Part shown: positions 1 through 11,500 of the stretch, one piece after another
How positions within the stretch are numbered: the first letter of the stretch is position 1
How the letters are laid out: every line of letters starts with the position of its first letter
DNA from: Limnomonas spitsbergensis
Taxonomy: Eukaryota > Chlorophyta > Chlorophyceae > Chlamydomonadales
DNA length: 64,000 bases
Reading direction: 5' to 3'
Assembly: GCA_037349105.1 (NCBI GenBank)
Contig: JAYJMM010000121.1
Span: 382,001 to 446,000, forward strand
Made by a program: the position numbers and the translations under genes
The notes under the pieces: model-generated
The model's database searches: none
What the model saw: the letters and a program-made list of their open reading frames with translations, nothing else
What the model was told of the DNA's origin: nothing

Positions 1-35
1 CTAGATCCCTCTGGTCATGCTCATTCTGCCCATTT

Positions 36-130
36 ACCTCCCCACACACTGTCACTACAGCTGCCAGGCAGAACACCTTTTACAGGATGGCAAACCCGTC
101 CATCATTAACTGTAAAGGTAGATAAAGATC
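36..130 (-). repeat. Junction echo of transporter exon (tail end)
   Basis: On the reverse strand this stretch resembles the end of the exon at 305-189 (FCLAAVVT followed by a GT donor) but carries an in-frame stop (FAIL then TAA) and further changes. It is a decayed second copy of the exon tail, placed downstream of the intact exon in the direction of transcription. Confidence 0.65.
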
Positions 131-188
131 CCTTGATCCCCCCTGCTCATGCTCATTCTGCCCATTCACCATTCACCCCCTGACGCAC

Positions 189-2657
189 CGTAACCACAGC
201 TGCCAGGCAGAACCCCTCCTCCAGGATGGCCAGGATGGAGGAGCGGAACACAGAGCCAACACCATCAGGGTCGGCATACGGCGGCCAAAGGTTGTTGGCA
301 GGGAACTGCAATCATGCATCACAAGAGGAAGGATCGGATTAGGGAAAGAGAAACAACGTCAATAAATCATGTGTCACATGGGGAAAGGTCAGATAAGGGA
401 AGGGAACAATGTTCATCCTTCATGGCAATCAGAGCCGGCGCCATCTGGTTGACACATGGCGGCCACAGGTTGTTGGCAGCGCACTGCAATAGTGTGTCAC
501 ATGGGGGAGTGTCAGATTAGGAAAGGGAAACATTGATCATCCTTAGTGGCAATCAGAGCCAACTCCGTCAGCGTCGGCATACAGCGGCCAAAGGTTGTTG
601 GCAGGGAACTGCAATCATGTGTCGCATGGGGGAGTGCCAGATACGGACAGGCGGGGGCCGGGGGAGAGATGTCCTGAACGGTACAAAGAGCCAACACCAT
701 AAGCAGCGGCCAGCCGGCCACAGGTTAAAGGCAAGGAACTGCAATCATATTTTGGATGGAGGAGGGTCAGAGAGGGAAAGAAAGAAAACGCAGGTGTCAA
801 TGGCTTAAGTGACGCATCCCCACACTTGATCATACTCAAACCCACACTATTGGGTCTTGATCTGCGGGACCAGAGTCACGCCGATCCCTGGCTCAACTAA
901 CCCAAACTACAGTTTTGTGTCCCCACACCAAATATTTACCCACCCCACACTAGTTACACTCCCCCTGGTTATCCTCAGATCTTCACTTGGGGGGCCAGGG
1001 TAACACCGATACCTGGCTCATCCCCACACTACAGTTATATGCCCCCACACTAAATCGTACTCGACCCCACACTAGTTACTCTATCTATCGGATCTTCACC
1101 TGAGGGACCAGGGTGACACCGATACCGAGGGCCAGGCCGCAGGTGAGGATGAAGCGCTCACGACGCTTGAGGGTCCCAGCAGCCAACAGGATCTGTAACA
1201 GGGGGCCAAAGAGTTGAGGTCATTCAGAGGTGAAAGGTGAGGATGAAGCGCTTACGACGCTTGAGGGTCCCAACAGCCAACATCTGTAACAGGGGTAACA
1301 GGGGGCCAAATATTGGTGTTCATATTAAGGTGTGGAAAGGTGTGGAGAGGTCTGCTCATACAGCATGGGGACAGAGCTAAGAAGAAGGAGATAATGGCGG
1401 AGGTGACGTCTTAGCCTTGTGAGCAAGCAGCATGGCTGCCCGCACCTGGGGCCTTGCGCTGAAGACCCGAGTGCTGCTGACGTGTACTTGGGCCACGGAA
1501 AAAACCCACAGACTTAAATCCCACATGCGTTCCTGAGTTCCATCTATCTGCCTGATCCCCAAATCCCCGAATCCCACCTTCATTCCCGAAGAAAGGATCA
1601 CTGACCCCCACTCCCACCTTGGTTACCCCCAAGCAACTAACTGACCACCACTCCCACTGAAATGCCCTAAGAAACCTGACCGCCACTCCCACCTTGATTC
1701 CCGAAGAAATGACGTTGGCGAACAGGAAGGTCGTCATGCCACCCTGAATGATAAAGAGTGACGAGTAATGAGTGGTGGGTCGAAAATAGTGGCATAGAGT
1801 GACACGAGTGTGGTGACAGCGATGGAGAGTGGGCGTCAAAAGTGAGGCAGTGCAACACATTTCTCAAGTAGGACTCGATGGGATGGGCATCGTGCATTTA
1901 AGAATGTCACAAGGCAGCTATTTATTTCTGCCACATCTTACATTTTGCCAAAAGGAACTCTTCCGCTAAAAATATATTGCGGAGTGTGTCCGCAACATGT
2001 TGTCTAAGCTTAAATTGCCGCTCCACAGCCGCCAAAGGCGCGATCGTGACTAAACCTGGACCGGCCAACATTTGGTGGCCAAGGCAGCATGGCTGGCCAC
2101 AAACAGGGCCTCCGGCCAGAGGCCTGCATATAGCTGACATGCAGCTGAGTTGTAAAAAACAATTTCCCTCTCTCACCAGAATGCAATTGGGAATGGAGAG
2201 CACCCATCCGCCGAACTTGGCGAAGGCGCCCAGCAGGATCAGCCAGAAGGAGCAGGCCCATCCAGCCTGGCGTGACGCAACATTGGTCAGGGCAATGACA
2301 CCTGGGAGGGTGTCAGCAGGATCAGCGGGATCAGTAGGATCAGCAGGGTCAGCAATATCAGCTGGATCAGCTGGGTCAGCAAAATCAGAGGGATCAGCTG
2401 GGTCAGCAAGACGAGAGGGATCAGCAGGATCAGTGAGATCAGCTGGATCAGTGGGATCAGCAGGAGCAGCGGGGATAGTGGGATCAGCAGGATCAGGCAC
2501 ATGAGCCACATCAGTGGGCTTAGTGGGATCTGTGGAATTAGCAGGATCAGCCAGATCAGCGGGATCGGCAGCACTCTTACCGTTATTTTGAGCGAATGTC
2601 GTCAGGGGCATGGTGAAACTCAGCAGTTTGTCGAGACCACAGGATCCCAGGATCAGA
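189..2657 (-). CDS. NAT/NCS2-family nucleobase (xanthine/uric acid type) permease, partial
   Basis: Reverse-strand exons, in order: about 2657-2581 (start uncertain), 2301-2177, 1743-1693, 1192-1100 and 305-189. All junctions are GT-AG and the phases join. The protein reads as the C-terminal half of a NAT/NCS2 proton symporter (UapA-like): the TTFAQNNGVIALT loop, GGMTTFLFANVISSGIK, RFILTCGLALGIGVTLVP and a last visible helix SILAILEEGFCLAAVV. In this family such segments form transmembrane helices 10-14 and the substrate loop; the protein would sit in the plasma membrane and import purines. The signature QNxGxxxxT[R/K/G] here ends in N instead of a basic residue or glycine. The C-terminal exons lie left of the window. 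N-terminal exons should lie between about 2660 and 5500 but I could not place them. The family call is firm; the substrate is inferred. Confidence 0.87.
430..790 (-). repeat. Junction echoes of transporter exon acceptor (3 copies)
   Basis: Three decayed copies, spaced about 130 bp, of the acceptor and first bases of the exon at 305-189. They lie near 459-495, 587-621 and 716-750. Each keeps the order CTATTGCAG or GATTGCAG, then a version of the FPANNLWPP coding bases. They lie upstream of the true exon in the intron. Confidence 0.75.
845..1080 (-). repeat. Junction echoes of transporter exon donor (2 copies)
   Basis: Two degenerate copies of the end of the exon at 1192-1100 (coding GIGVTLVPQ) with the following donor, near 972-1021 and 855-895, on the intron side. 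Reading frames are broken. Confidence 0.65.
1217..1300 (-). repeat. Junction echo of transporter exon acceptor
   Basis: A near copy of the start of the exon at 1192-1100 (AGTLKRRERFILT region), with a TGTTACAG-like acceptor, duplicated immediately upstream of it. Confidence 0.7.
1560..1690 (-). repeat. Junction echoes of short 17-codon transporter exon
   Basis: At least two degraded copies of TCTTCGGGAATCAAG plus GTGGGAGTG, the donor end of the exon at 1743-1693, occur at about 1570-1605 and 1615-1665. Confidence 0.6.
2302..2580 (-). repeat. Intron filled by a 9-nt-type minisatellite inside the NAT signature
   Basis: The donor (AACG|GTAAGAG) and acceptor (CCTCCCAG|GTGTC) join to restore Q-N-N-G-V-I-A-L-T. 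The intron is a degenerate repeat of GATCAGCAG-like units (forward strand) of about 250 bp. Read through on the reverse strand it has no stop and would insert about 90 residues of Asp-Pro-Ala type repeats in frame, so intron retention would still be translatable. Confidence 0.8.
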
Positions 2658-2667
2658 CTGGACACAA

Positions 2668-2864
2668 ATAACTGGCAGTCACCAAATAACTGGCAGTCAC
2701 CAAATAACTGGCAGTCACCAATAACTGGCAGTCACCAAATAACTGGCAGTCACCAAATAACTGGCAGTCACCAAATAAGTGGCAGTCACCAAAAAACTGG
2801 CAGTCACCAAATAACTGGCAGTCACCAAATAACTGGCAGTCACCAAATAACTGGCAGTCACCAA
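2668..2864. repeat. 18-bp minisatellite, 11 copies
   Basis: Eleven tandem copies of ATAACTGGCAGTCACCAA with one 1-bp deletion and three substitutions. It lies just upstream (reverse sense) of the proposed acceptor of the 2657-2581 exon. Confidence 0.95.
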
Positions 2865-3144
2865 ATATCCTCACGATCTCATTTGCGTGGCCCCACACCG
2901 TTTCTGTCCCAACCTCTAAAGATATACACCAAGCAGTACGTTCATAACTAGTATATAATAACATAACAACTCAGCCCACTCGCAACTGGACACCTCCGGC
3001 CTAGTACACACCAGGGACCCCGCCACCGAACACAGGTATGGATAGTATGGACAGAGGTGTAATATTATCGACCAGTTGTAAGGGGGCAGGCATACATGGG
3101 ATATTGGGCTGCTTTTGCAATTGTGGAAGATGTCAATGACAAGC

Positions 3145-3562
3145 ACACACACCTGTGTTGCGGCTGCGTTGCGCTCCACAGCCACTGACCCAGCCGGGGT
3201 GCGCATGTGCTCCAGAGTATAAAACATGTTCCAACCCCCATTCCCCACACATGCACACGCAAACACACCTGTGTTGCGGCTGCGTTGCGCTCCACAGCCA
3301 CTGACCCAGCCGGGGTGCGCATGTGCTCCACAGTATAAAACATGTTCCAACCCCCATTCCCCACACATCCACACGCAAACACACCTGTGTTGCGGCTGCG
3401 TTGCGCTCCACAGCCACTGACCCAGCCGGGGTGCGCATGTGCTCCACAGTATAAAACATGTTCCAACCGCCATTCCTCACACATCCACACGCAAACACAC
3501 CGGTGTTGCGGCTGCGTTGCGCTCCACAGCCACTGACCCAGCCGGGGTGCGCCTGCGCTCCT
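3145..3562 (-). repeat. Four tandem ~116-bp units carrying an exon-like end and GTGTG donor
   Basis: Each unit, read on the reverse strand, carries a stretch coding TPAGSVAVERNAAATQ (one of three open frames) ending in ACACAG or ACACCG followed by GTGTG, then intron-like sequence. The copy nearest 3600 extends further upstream into coding-like sequence. It fits the junction-echo pattern for an upstream exon of the transporter or of another reverse-strand gene, but the frame is not settled. Confidence 0.7.
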
Positions 3563-5538
3563 GCTCCCCACGGGCCTCGGACAAGCGCTGGCGCAGGCCA
3601 CATACTTGAGATAAAAAGTAATGCGGGGTTGGGAGTGGTAGGGCAGGGTGAGGAGAAGTAGGGCGTGGGGTGGGGAGACTGGAGAGTAAGAGTGTGGGTT
3701 GAGGTAGGGTAGTGCTGGGAGCTCGGACAAGCGCGGACGCAGGCCGGACATATGCACATCAATTCTGCTGAAGAAAGGTAGAAGTGTGAAATCCGAGAGA
3801 TTGGCTGATAGTTCAGCAGTATTAGCGGTGCACAGACTGATACATCATGACACAGGATCCATGTCGTGATTGTGATACCCATACTGGAAGGCACAGATGG
3901 TAGGAATATACCGGTAGATGATGCCGTGTTACACGCTGTACAGTATACAGCACATCCAGGGTAACCCAATACGGGAAAAAGGAAAGGTCAAATGGGCACA
4001 GTTCAGTAAGGTCATACGGTGTTCAAGGGCCCTCACTGGCCCTGAACAGTCACTATATGGGCACTTACATCTCATGAAAAAATGATGGCAAGTCAGTGAT
4101 GCAGACCATTCAAAGCTTATTGACAAGGACGCAACCTACCAAGACCCATGCATGGGCCTAAACTGGCCCACAAGAGCCAACATGCAGGCTTGCAACTATG
4201 CCATGCAAACACCTCTCAGAGTATGGGAAACTGTACCAGGCCACTTTGCAAACTGTGCGGCAAACGGTACCCTGTATAGGTTGCAAGGTAACCCTGTATA
4301 GGTTGCAAGGTAACCCTGTATAGGTTGCAAGGTAACCCTGTATAGGTTGCAAGGTAACCCTGTATAGGTTGCAAGGTAACCCTGTATAGGGTGCAAGGTA
4401 ACCCTGTATACTGGTAAAGCGAAGCCTGAAAATGTAGCATTTCCCAGGATTGAGGCCGTGATGGTAACATAACTGTGAGGCCATGCAGGTAGATCTGCAG
4501 CTGACGCAGTATTACAAACAATACGGCACAGTCAGGCAGATTCGTAAGACGTTGCCTGCATGTCCTAGGGTAGGATCGAGGAATCGAGGACGTAACTGTG
4601 ACATTGTAAGTTCGTGTTGGCAGATATTTGTCTGATGCCTACGGTAGTCAATCACACAGGCAGGTTTATGAAGCGGAAGTATAATTGGGCTGGATCACGA
4701 TCACGGTGGTCACGATCGGTGGTCACGTTGCTGGGAGTGAATGACGTGCTATCGGTGCACGCCATGCGGATCTGGAGCTGAGGTCGTATCACAGTTTTGT
4801 CCCTCTGGCCGTTATTTTATTTAGCTGAATGAATGCATTGTAGCTGACAACGGCGTACATCACACTCGAGTCAGCGGCCCCGCCCTCACCGCGAATCCTT
4901 GCTAACGCACCTCCGGCTGTACTCCCCATTCAACACTGCTCCACGAATTTCTCCGACCGCTGAGTGTTCGAGTGGGGGCAGTTGCCTGCCTGCTAGCAAA
5001 CCGCTATTTATCCACTATCAACTCGCTGCAATTAAACCTGAATCAGTGTTCGAATACAATACAGCGATCCGTTTATAATCCGCCTGGCCGAGGTCGGGCC
5101 CTGCTGGGCCGCCGTGAGAGCCTGATGCGCAACAACAGCGTCGACAAAGCGCCAGCAGCAAGTCGGCCATCATTGTCGTAGATATCAAGTAGGTTGCAGA
5201 CGCATAATCATGCCCTGCGACAGACGCATGGCGATGCATTTTTATCGGGCTCAATTGTAGGCAGCCATGCATGGCGTTGCACACCTGCATGGCCCTTAGG
5301 CATATTCCTGGCCTGACCCATGTCGTCAGATCTCAGCTGCATGCCTCGCCCTGGCATGGATGAAGGGTCTGACTCTAAGCTCACGTACCACACGGCATAC
5401 ATCAAGTGAAATCAAATTCGTTTATACTCAGGGTTGCAACAGATGTTACTCACTAACTGACCTGCGCATCAACCCCAACCAGCCTTTTTCAAAAGGGCAA
5501 TTTCATATAAACAGGAACGAAAGTTACATACGAAGCAT
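3563..5538. other. Region without a resolved gene between the transporter and the OPR/RAP gene
   Basis: Apart from the minisatellite at 4271-4416, I see no exon I can defend. The two flanking genes diverge from here, so it probably holds the first exons of the transporter and both promoters. No convincing TATA element was identified. Confidence 0.4.
4271..4416. repeat. 22-bp minisatellite, six full copies plus a partial
   Basis: Units begin CCCTGTATAGGTTGCAAGG and repeat exactly, apart from one substitution in the last full unit. Confidence 0.95.
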
Positions 5539-8500
5539 ATGAAACCCGCCACTCTTGGGGCTGACGCCATGCCCACACCGTCCACCTCCTTGCAACTGAC
5601 ACCCTCTTGTGCATGCTGCACGCGACGCAGGTTCAGGAACTTCACTGCCCCACACGTTCCGACCATGGCCTTCAGGCTGCCATCAGCGAACCCAGCTTCG
5701 AGAAGAGGAGGCCCCACTACCACCGCTGTAAACCGTGTTCATGGCTACGGCACGCATCATGCGCTAGCAACGCAGAGCGGGCGGCAACGGGGCATGTCCA
5801 GCACCAGCCGGGCCTCCTCATCCTCATCCTCATCCTCGTCCTCCTTCCTTCGGCTGGTGATCATGGCAGCCAGCGGGGCAGCGGGAATTCAGCCGTCACA
5901 TCGCAGCCCTCTCCGCTCCCGCGGCTCCTACACTCTGTCCGGTAGCTTCGCACCGCCGCCGCTGCCGCCAGCTACGGCACTTGCAGCTCAAAGTCGTTTT
6001 TTTAGGGGAAGCAGCAGTGGGAGTGATGCGCTTCCCACTCTTCCCGCCAGCTGCAGTGGGAGTGGGAGCGGTAGTGGTGCGCTTTCCGCTCTTTCCCCCA
6101 GCTGGCAGCCGTCCTCCTCGTACAATCTCACATCCCTTGCAGAACATCGGGATAGCATCATCACCAACAGCAGCAGCAGCAGCAGCAGAAACAGCAGCAG
6201 CAACATAAATAGTAGCAGCAGCAGCGACAGCAACAGCAGCAACAATATCGACTCAAACAGCAGCAGCAAAAACAGCAACAAAAATAGGAACAGTAGTAGC
6301 TTCAATAGCAGCAGCAGCAGCAGCAGCAGCAGTGGCGGGCCAGTCACCTCCCCCGACCCGATCCGTCCTACTTTCCCGCACCGCCCAGCTGTCCTGCAAC
6401 ACGCCTCCCAGCCCGCCATCCAATCCGCGCTTGACCAACTAGATGCTCCCCACCCACCAGCAGGGCCGGCAGGGGGACAGACAGCAGCAGCGGTCTCCCC
6501 TGGGCCTGTGGACCGTCACCCAACTGCTTCCCACCCAATGGGTCCAACGGGTGGGCCGTTTGCGGGGACAAGAGCGGGGCCTAACGCTACTCGTCCAACG
6601 CCGGGGCCGACAGCGGGACCAGTAGCGGAGCCAAGAGCAGGGCCCCCCGCTCCCCGCCCCACACCAGGGCTGACAGCCGGACCTTTGGCAGGGCCAAGAG
6701 CGGGTCTTACTTATCCCCGTCCGCCGCTGGTGCCGCCTGTAGGTCTGTCAGGGTCCGCACCGCCTTCGGCCGGTCAGCTGACAAGGCTGCTGGCAAGCTG
6801 TAGATCTGAGCCTGAGCTGTGCACATTACTGCAGGCCACACTGGAGCATGCTCAACAGCAGCAGCAACAGCAGCAACAGCTGCAACAGCAGCAGCTGTGG
6901 AAACAGCAGCAGCAGCAGCCTCAACATGGGCAGCCACAGCTGGCCCTGAACGGGATCCATATTTGTGCCGCGGCTGGCGTGTTGGTGCGGCTACGAGGTG
7001 GCGCTCAGCACCTTCAGTCCGGCGTGCGCTTAACAGCGGCCGCTGGAGGAGGCTCGAAAAACGGATCAAACGCGGCAGAATGGATCTCCACCTTTGTCCT
7101 CCTCGGAGGCCGCGGCAACCCCAAGGGGGCCCTCCCGACCTCTGCTGCTGGAAGACAGCCTGCAGGACTCCTGTTGCCAAGAAGAGAACCTGCTTCAGCT
7201 GCTAGCTCTTCTAATCCCCGCTTTTCTGCTGGTGCTGCTGCCGTTCGTGCCGTTCCTTTCTCTCTCGTCTCCCCCTTCTCCTCTTCCTCCTCCTTTTCCT
7301 CTGCCGCATCTGATGGTGGGGTGCAGCCGTTCCTGTTGGTCTGCGGGATGCGAGAGCTGTCGGGAATCGCCGGCGCCATGGCCAAGCTGATGCACAACGA
7401 CTCAAGGTGCGATGGGGATGGATTAAATAGCTCCAACCCTAAACCCTAAACCCTAAACTTTAACCTATGGCTCAGGGTTAAGGGTTACAAGGTGTGATGG
7501 GGATTTCCGGCGTCATGGCCAAGCTGATGCAGAATGACCCAAGGTGCGATGGGGGTGGTGTAACAGCTACAATTAAAAACCGTTTACTAGGGTTCAGGGT
7601 TTAGGGTAACAAGGTGCGATGGGGATTGATCAAACAGCCCTCTAGCCCTAAACTTTAAGCTGTGGCTCAGGGACAAGGGCTGCTGCAAGGTGCGAAGGGG
7701 ATGGATCAATCGGCTACAACGCTTAACCCTACAATAGATTTTCATATGTTTTGCTCTTGTGTATGCCTTTTTCTCAGGTGGCCGCAGACAGTGGCGCACA
7801 CCATCCTCCACCGGCCCACGATGCAGCTGCAGTTTTCTGAACCGATACCGGTATTTAAACAAGAAACTGTTTTGCCTTTTCTTTTGTGCAGGTGGCCACA
7901 GGCAGTGGCGCATGGCACCATCCACCAGCCCGCGTCCCAGCCGTAATTTTCTGCACCGGTACTGGTACCGTCGGTAGACACAACATGTTCTCGGTTTTGC
8001 TTTTTTTGTGGCGCAGGTGGCTGCAGGCAGTAGGGCATGCCATCATCCACCGGCCCGTGACCCAGCTGTAATTTTCTGAACCGTCACCAGAATTGGTACT
8101 TTAAACAAAGAAAACGCTTTATGTTTCTCTTTTGCGCAGATAGCCACGTGCAGTAGCGCATGCCATCATCCACCGGCCCGCATCCCACCTGTAATTTTCA
8201 TCACCGGAACTGGCACCGTCGGAAGTTACACACAAAAAAGGGCTTTGCTTTTCCTTTTGCGCACGTGGCGGCAGGCAGTGGCGCACGCCATCATCCACCG
8301 GCCCGCGGCGCAGCTGTAATTTTGTGTCCCGTTTCTGATACCGGACCACTGGCAGTAAAAACGTTCCGTTTTTCTCCTTGTGCATGCCTTTTGCGTAGGT
8401 GGCCGCGGTCAGTGGCGCATGCCATCGTTCACCAGCCCGCGATGCAGCTGCAGTTATCTGAACCGTTGCCGGTACCTTTATTTCAAACAACAAAACGGTT

Positions 8501-11500
8501 TTGCCTTGTCTTTTGTGCAGGTGGCCGCAGGCAGTAGCGCATGCCATCATCCATCGGCCCGCGATGCAGCTGGAGGCTGCCTCCCCACAGAGCTTGGCGA
8601 ATCTGATGTGGGCGCTCGCGACGTGGAGCACCGGCAACAGTAACGCACGCCGCGGCGGCTATGGCGGTGACATTATATGTGCCATAGACGCGCTTGCGTC
8701 TGCGCTCTTAACCAATGTGAGGGGGAGGGGGAGTGTGTGGACAGTGTGAGTGCGTAGACAGGCCCATAGGCCCTGATGGCGTCTGCGCTCTGGACTTATG
8801 TCAGGGGGGGGGGGGAGATTGTGCAAGGACAGACTGAAGGGTGTGATGGTGACGGGTTGTTACAAGGATCGCAGTAACCTTAGGTCATACACGACATCTT
8901 GATAATTTGGTATAAGTTGTATGAACTCTTTACTCGTGCGTCCGTGGTGTGGGGAAATGTCAAAAGCGGCCTGAGCCATTGCAGTCCTCCCCCTCGTATA
9001 CTGATGTTCATATGCAATTTACAAGCCCTCACTTGATTCGCCCTGTCCTTCGACCCCCTCGTATATCTATTTAACATTCACCCTGTCCTTGGCCACACTC
9101 ATAAATATAATTAGCATGATACCAGCCTTCAAGACCGTTCTGTGACCTCATATTCAAGATTCATAACGACGACCCTTCGGTCTCCTTCCCCCCTTTAAGG
9201 CAACTCGCCCCCCTTGTTTCAATTCTCCTCCCCTAGTATACAAATGCATTTCACCCGCCCTCAAGACCTTTATTGTGGCCGCACTGCCGCAGATTGTGTT
9301 GACCTATACCCATGTCCCCTCTCCCCACAGGCAGGAAAGAAATAATGCTACGCCCCATGGGGGGCGTGAGAGTTAAGGAAACAACGCAGCCTGGGCCGAA
9401 GCCACATCCGCGCAGTTACCGCTTAGGGCTTAGGGTTAAGGGTTTAGTGTTTAGTCCCCTCTTCCCACAGTAAATTTACTGCTGTCTCTGGCCCCCTCGT
9501 TTCAACTGTCCCTTTCCTCCTCATATGTATGTCACCAGTGACCATCCCTCGCTTGATTGTCCCGTTCCTCGCCCCCAGATACATGTCACCGGCCCTCAAG
9601 ACCTTTCTGTGGCTGCCTGGTCGACTGCCCGGCTGGAGCACGTGCCTCGCCTACCCGCACCTTCCGCTCAGCTTCACGGCAGCTTCCTGCAGGCTCTCGC
9701 AGAACGGGCCCGGGCCTGCCTGCGGCGCCAGCGAGGCAACGGGGCCGATGCGGACAACCGGAGGGGCAGAAGGGCGGATGAGGCGGTCGACAGCAGGGCT
9801 GCAGCTGTCAGCAGTGGGGGTGGCGACGTTGGGCAAAGGATTGGGGCGGGCAGTCAGCAAGGTAGCATGTACGATGTCGTTGACAACAGTGCCGCAGCCG
9901 TCAGCAGCGGTGACATCAGCAGTGGTGCTGGAGGTGTCGGGCGTGGGAGCGGGGTGTGGGCCGCCAGGGGTGGCGGGACGACGTTTAGAAGCGGCGGTAG
10001 AGCAGGCACGGGCGGCGGCAGAGCGGGTAGGGGCGGCGGCGGCAGGGGCGGGGACGGCGGCGGCAGCTACAGCGGTGGAGTAGTAGCAAAGGATGAGTGC
10101 TTCTCTGCACAGGGGATTTCGAATCTGATTTGGGGTCTGGCAAGGCTAAGCTGTCTAGCTTCTCAGCCACCCACTGCCGCCTTCACTGCAGCAGCAGAAG
10201 CAGCAACTACAACAGCAGCAGCAGCAGCAGAGGTCAGGTCCTTTGCCACCCCTTCTGAATTGGACGCCGTGTCTGAGCTCGTAGCCGAAGCTTGTAGCTG
10301 TGTGCTGAGCATCACCGCAGCCACAACGCCTGCTGGGGCTGTGAGCCAGAACCAATCCTCAGCTGGAGGAACGATCGCTGCTCATGATGCTGCCGCAGCC
10401 ACTGCAGCTGCTGGTGCTGCGAGCCAGAGCTATACATCTGCTGGAGCAGCGACTGATGCTCATGATGCTGTCGCTGCTGGTGTCGCAGCTAGTGCCGGAG
10501 GACTTAGCTACACGCCAGCAGGACTTAGCTACACGCCAGCAGGACTTAGCCACACGCCAGCAGGACTTAGCTACACGCCAGAAGAGAATGACCTGGGGCC
10601 TGCTGCCGGACCGGCACCGCTGCTGCTTCTGCCGCTGTGCCGATTTAAGCCCCAGGAGTTATCGTCGTTGTTGGTGGGCCTGGCAACTATGCAGGTGAGA
10701 CGTGCTGTGGGAGAGAAGCATTTGTGGGAGGCAGGCAGGCACTGGCATGCCGTTTTAGACCCCAGGAGTTGTCGTCGTTGCTGGTGGGCCTGGCAACTAT
10801 GCAGGTGAGACACGCCCTGTGAGAGAGAAGCTTGTGCGGGGGAGTGGGAGGGATGCAGGCACTGGCCTGCCATTTCAAGCACCAGGAGCCGTCATCTTTA
10901 CTGGTATGCCTGGCAAACCTGGACGTGAGGTGTGTTGTGGCTTAAGAGGCATTTGTGCGGGAGGGAGGCAGGCACTGGCATGCCATCTCAATCCCCAGGA
11001 GCTGTTGTCGTTGCTGGTGGGCCTGGCAACTATGCAGGTGAGACATGCCCTGTGAGAGAAGTATGTACAATATATAGATGTATGTACAATGTATAGACAA
11101 TATGCAGTACAATATATAGATGTATTTATTCATTTACCCCTTCTTTTGGAATAAAATACGTCATGCTTGCCAGCTCAACATAATTATGTGTGGGAGGTAG
11201 GGAGGCACTGGCATGCCGTTTTTAACCCCAGGAGCTTTCGTCGTTGCTGGTGGGCCTGGCAGGTGACCTACAGGTGAGGTGTGCTGTGGGGGGAGGCAGG
11301 GAGGCATAGGCAAGTCACTTCAAGCACCAGGACTAGTCGTCGTTGCTGGTGGGTCTGGCGACCCTTCAGGTGAGACACGCCATGCGAAAGAAGCATGTGT
11401 GTGGGAGGTTGGGAAGCATAGGCGTGCTTATTAAGCACCAGGAGGTGTCTTCTTGACTGATGGGCCTAGGGACACTGCATGTGAGGTGTGCCGTGTGAGA

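Noticed and set aside
3065..3969. Reverse-strand frames of 230-278 codons
   Set aside because: They are produced by four tandem 116-bp units; the apparent protein repeats shift frame and lack family features.
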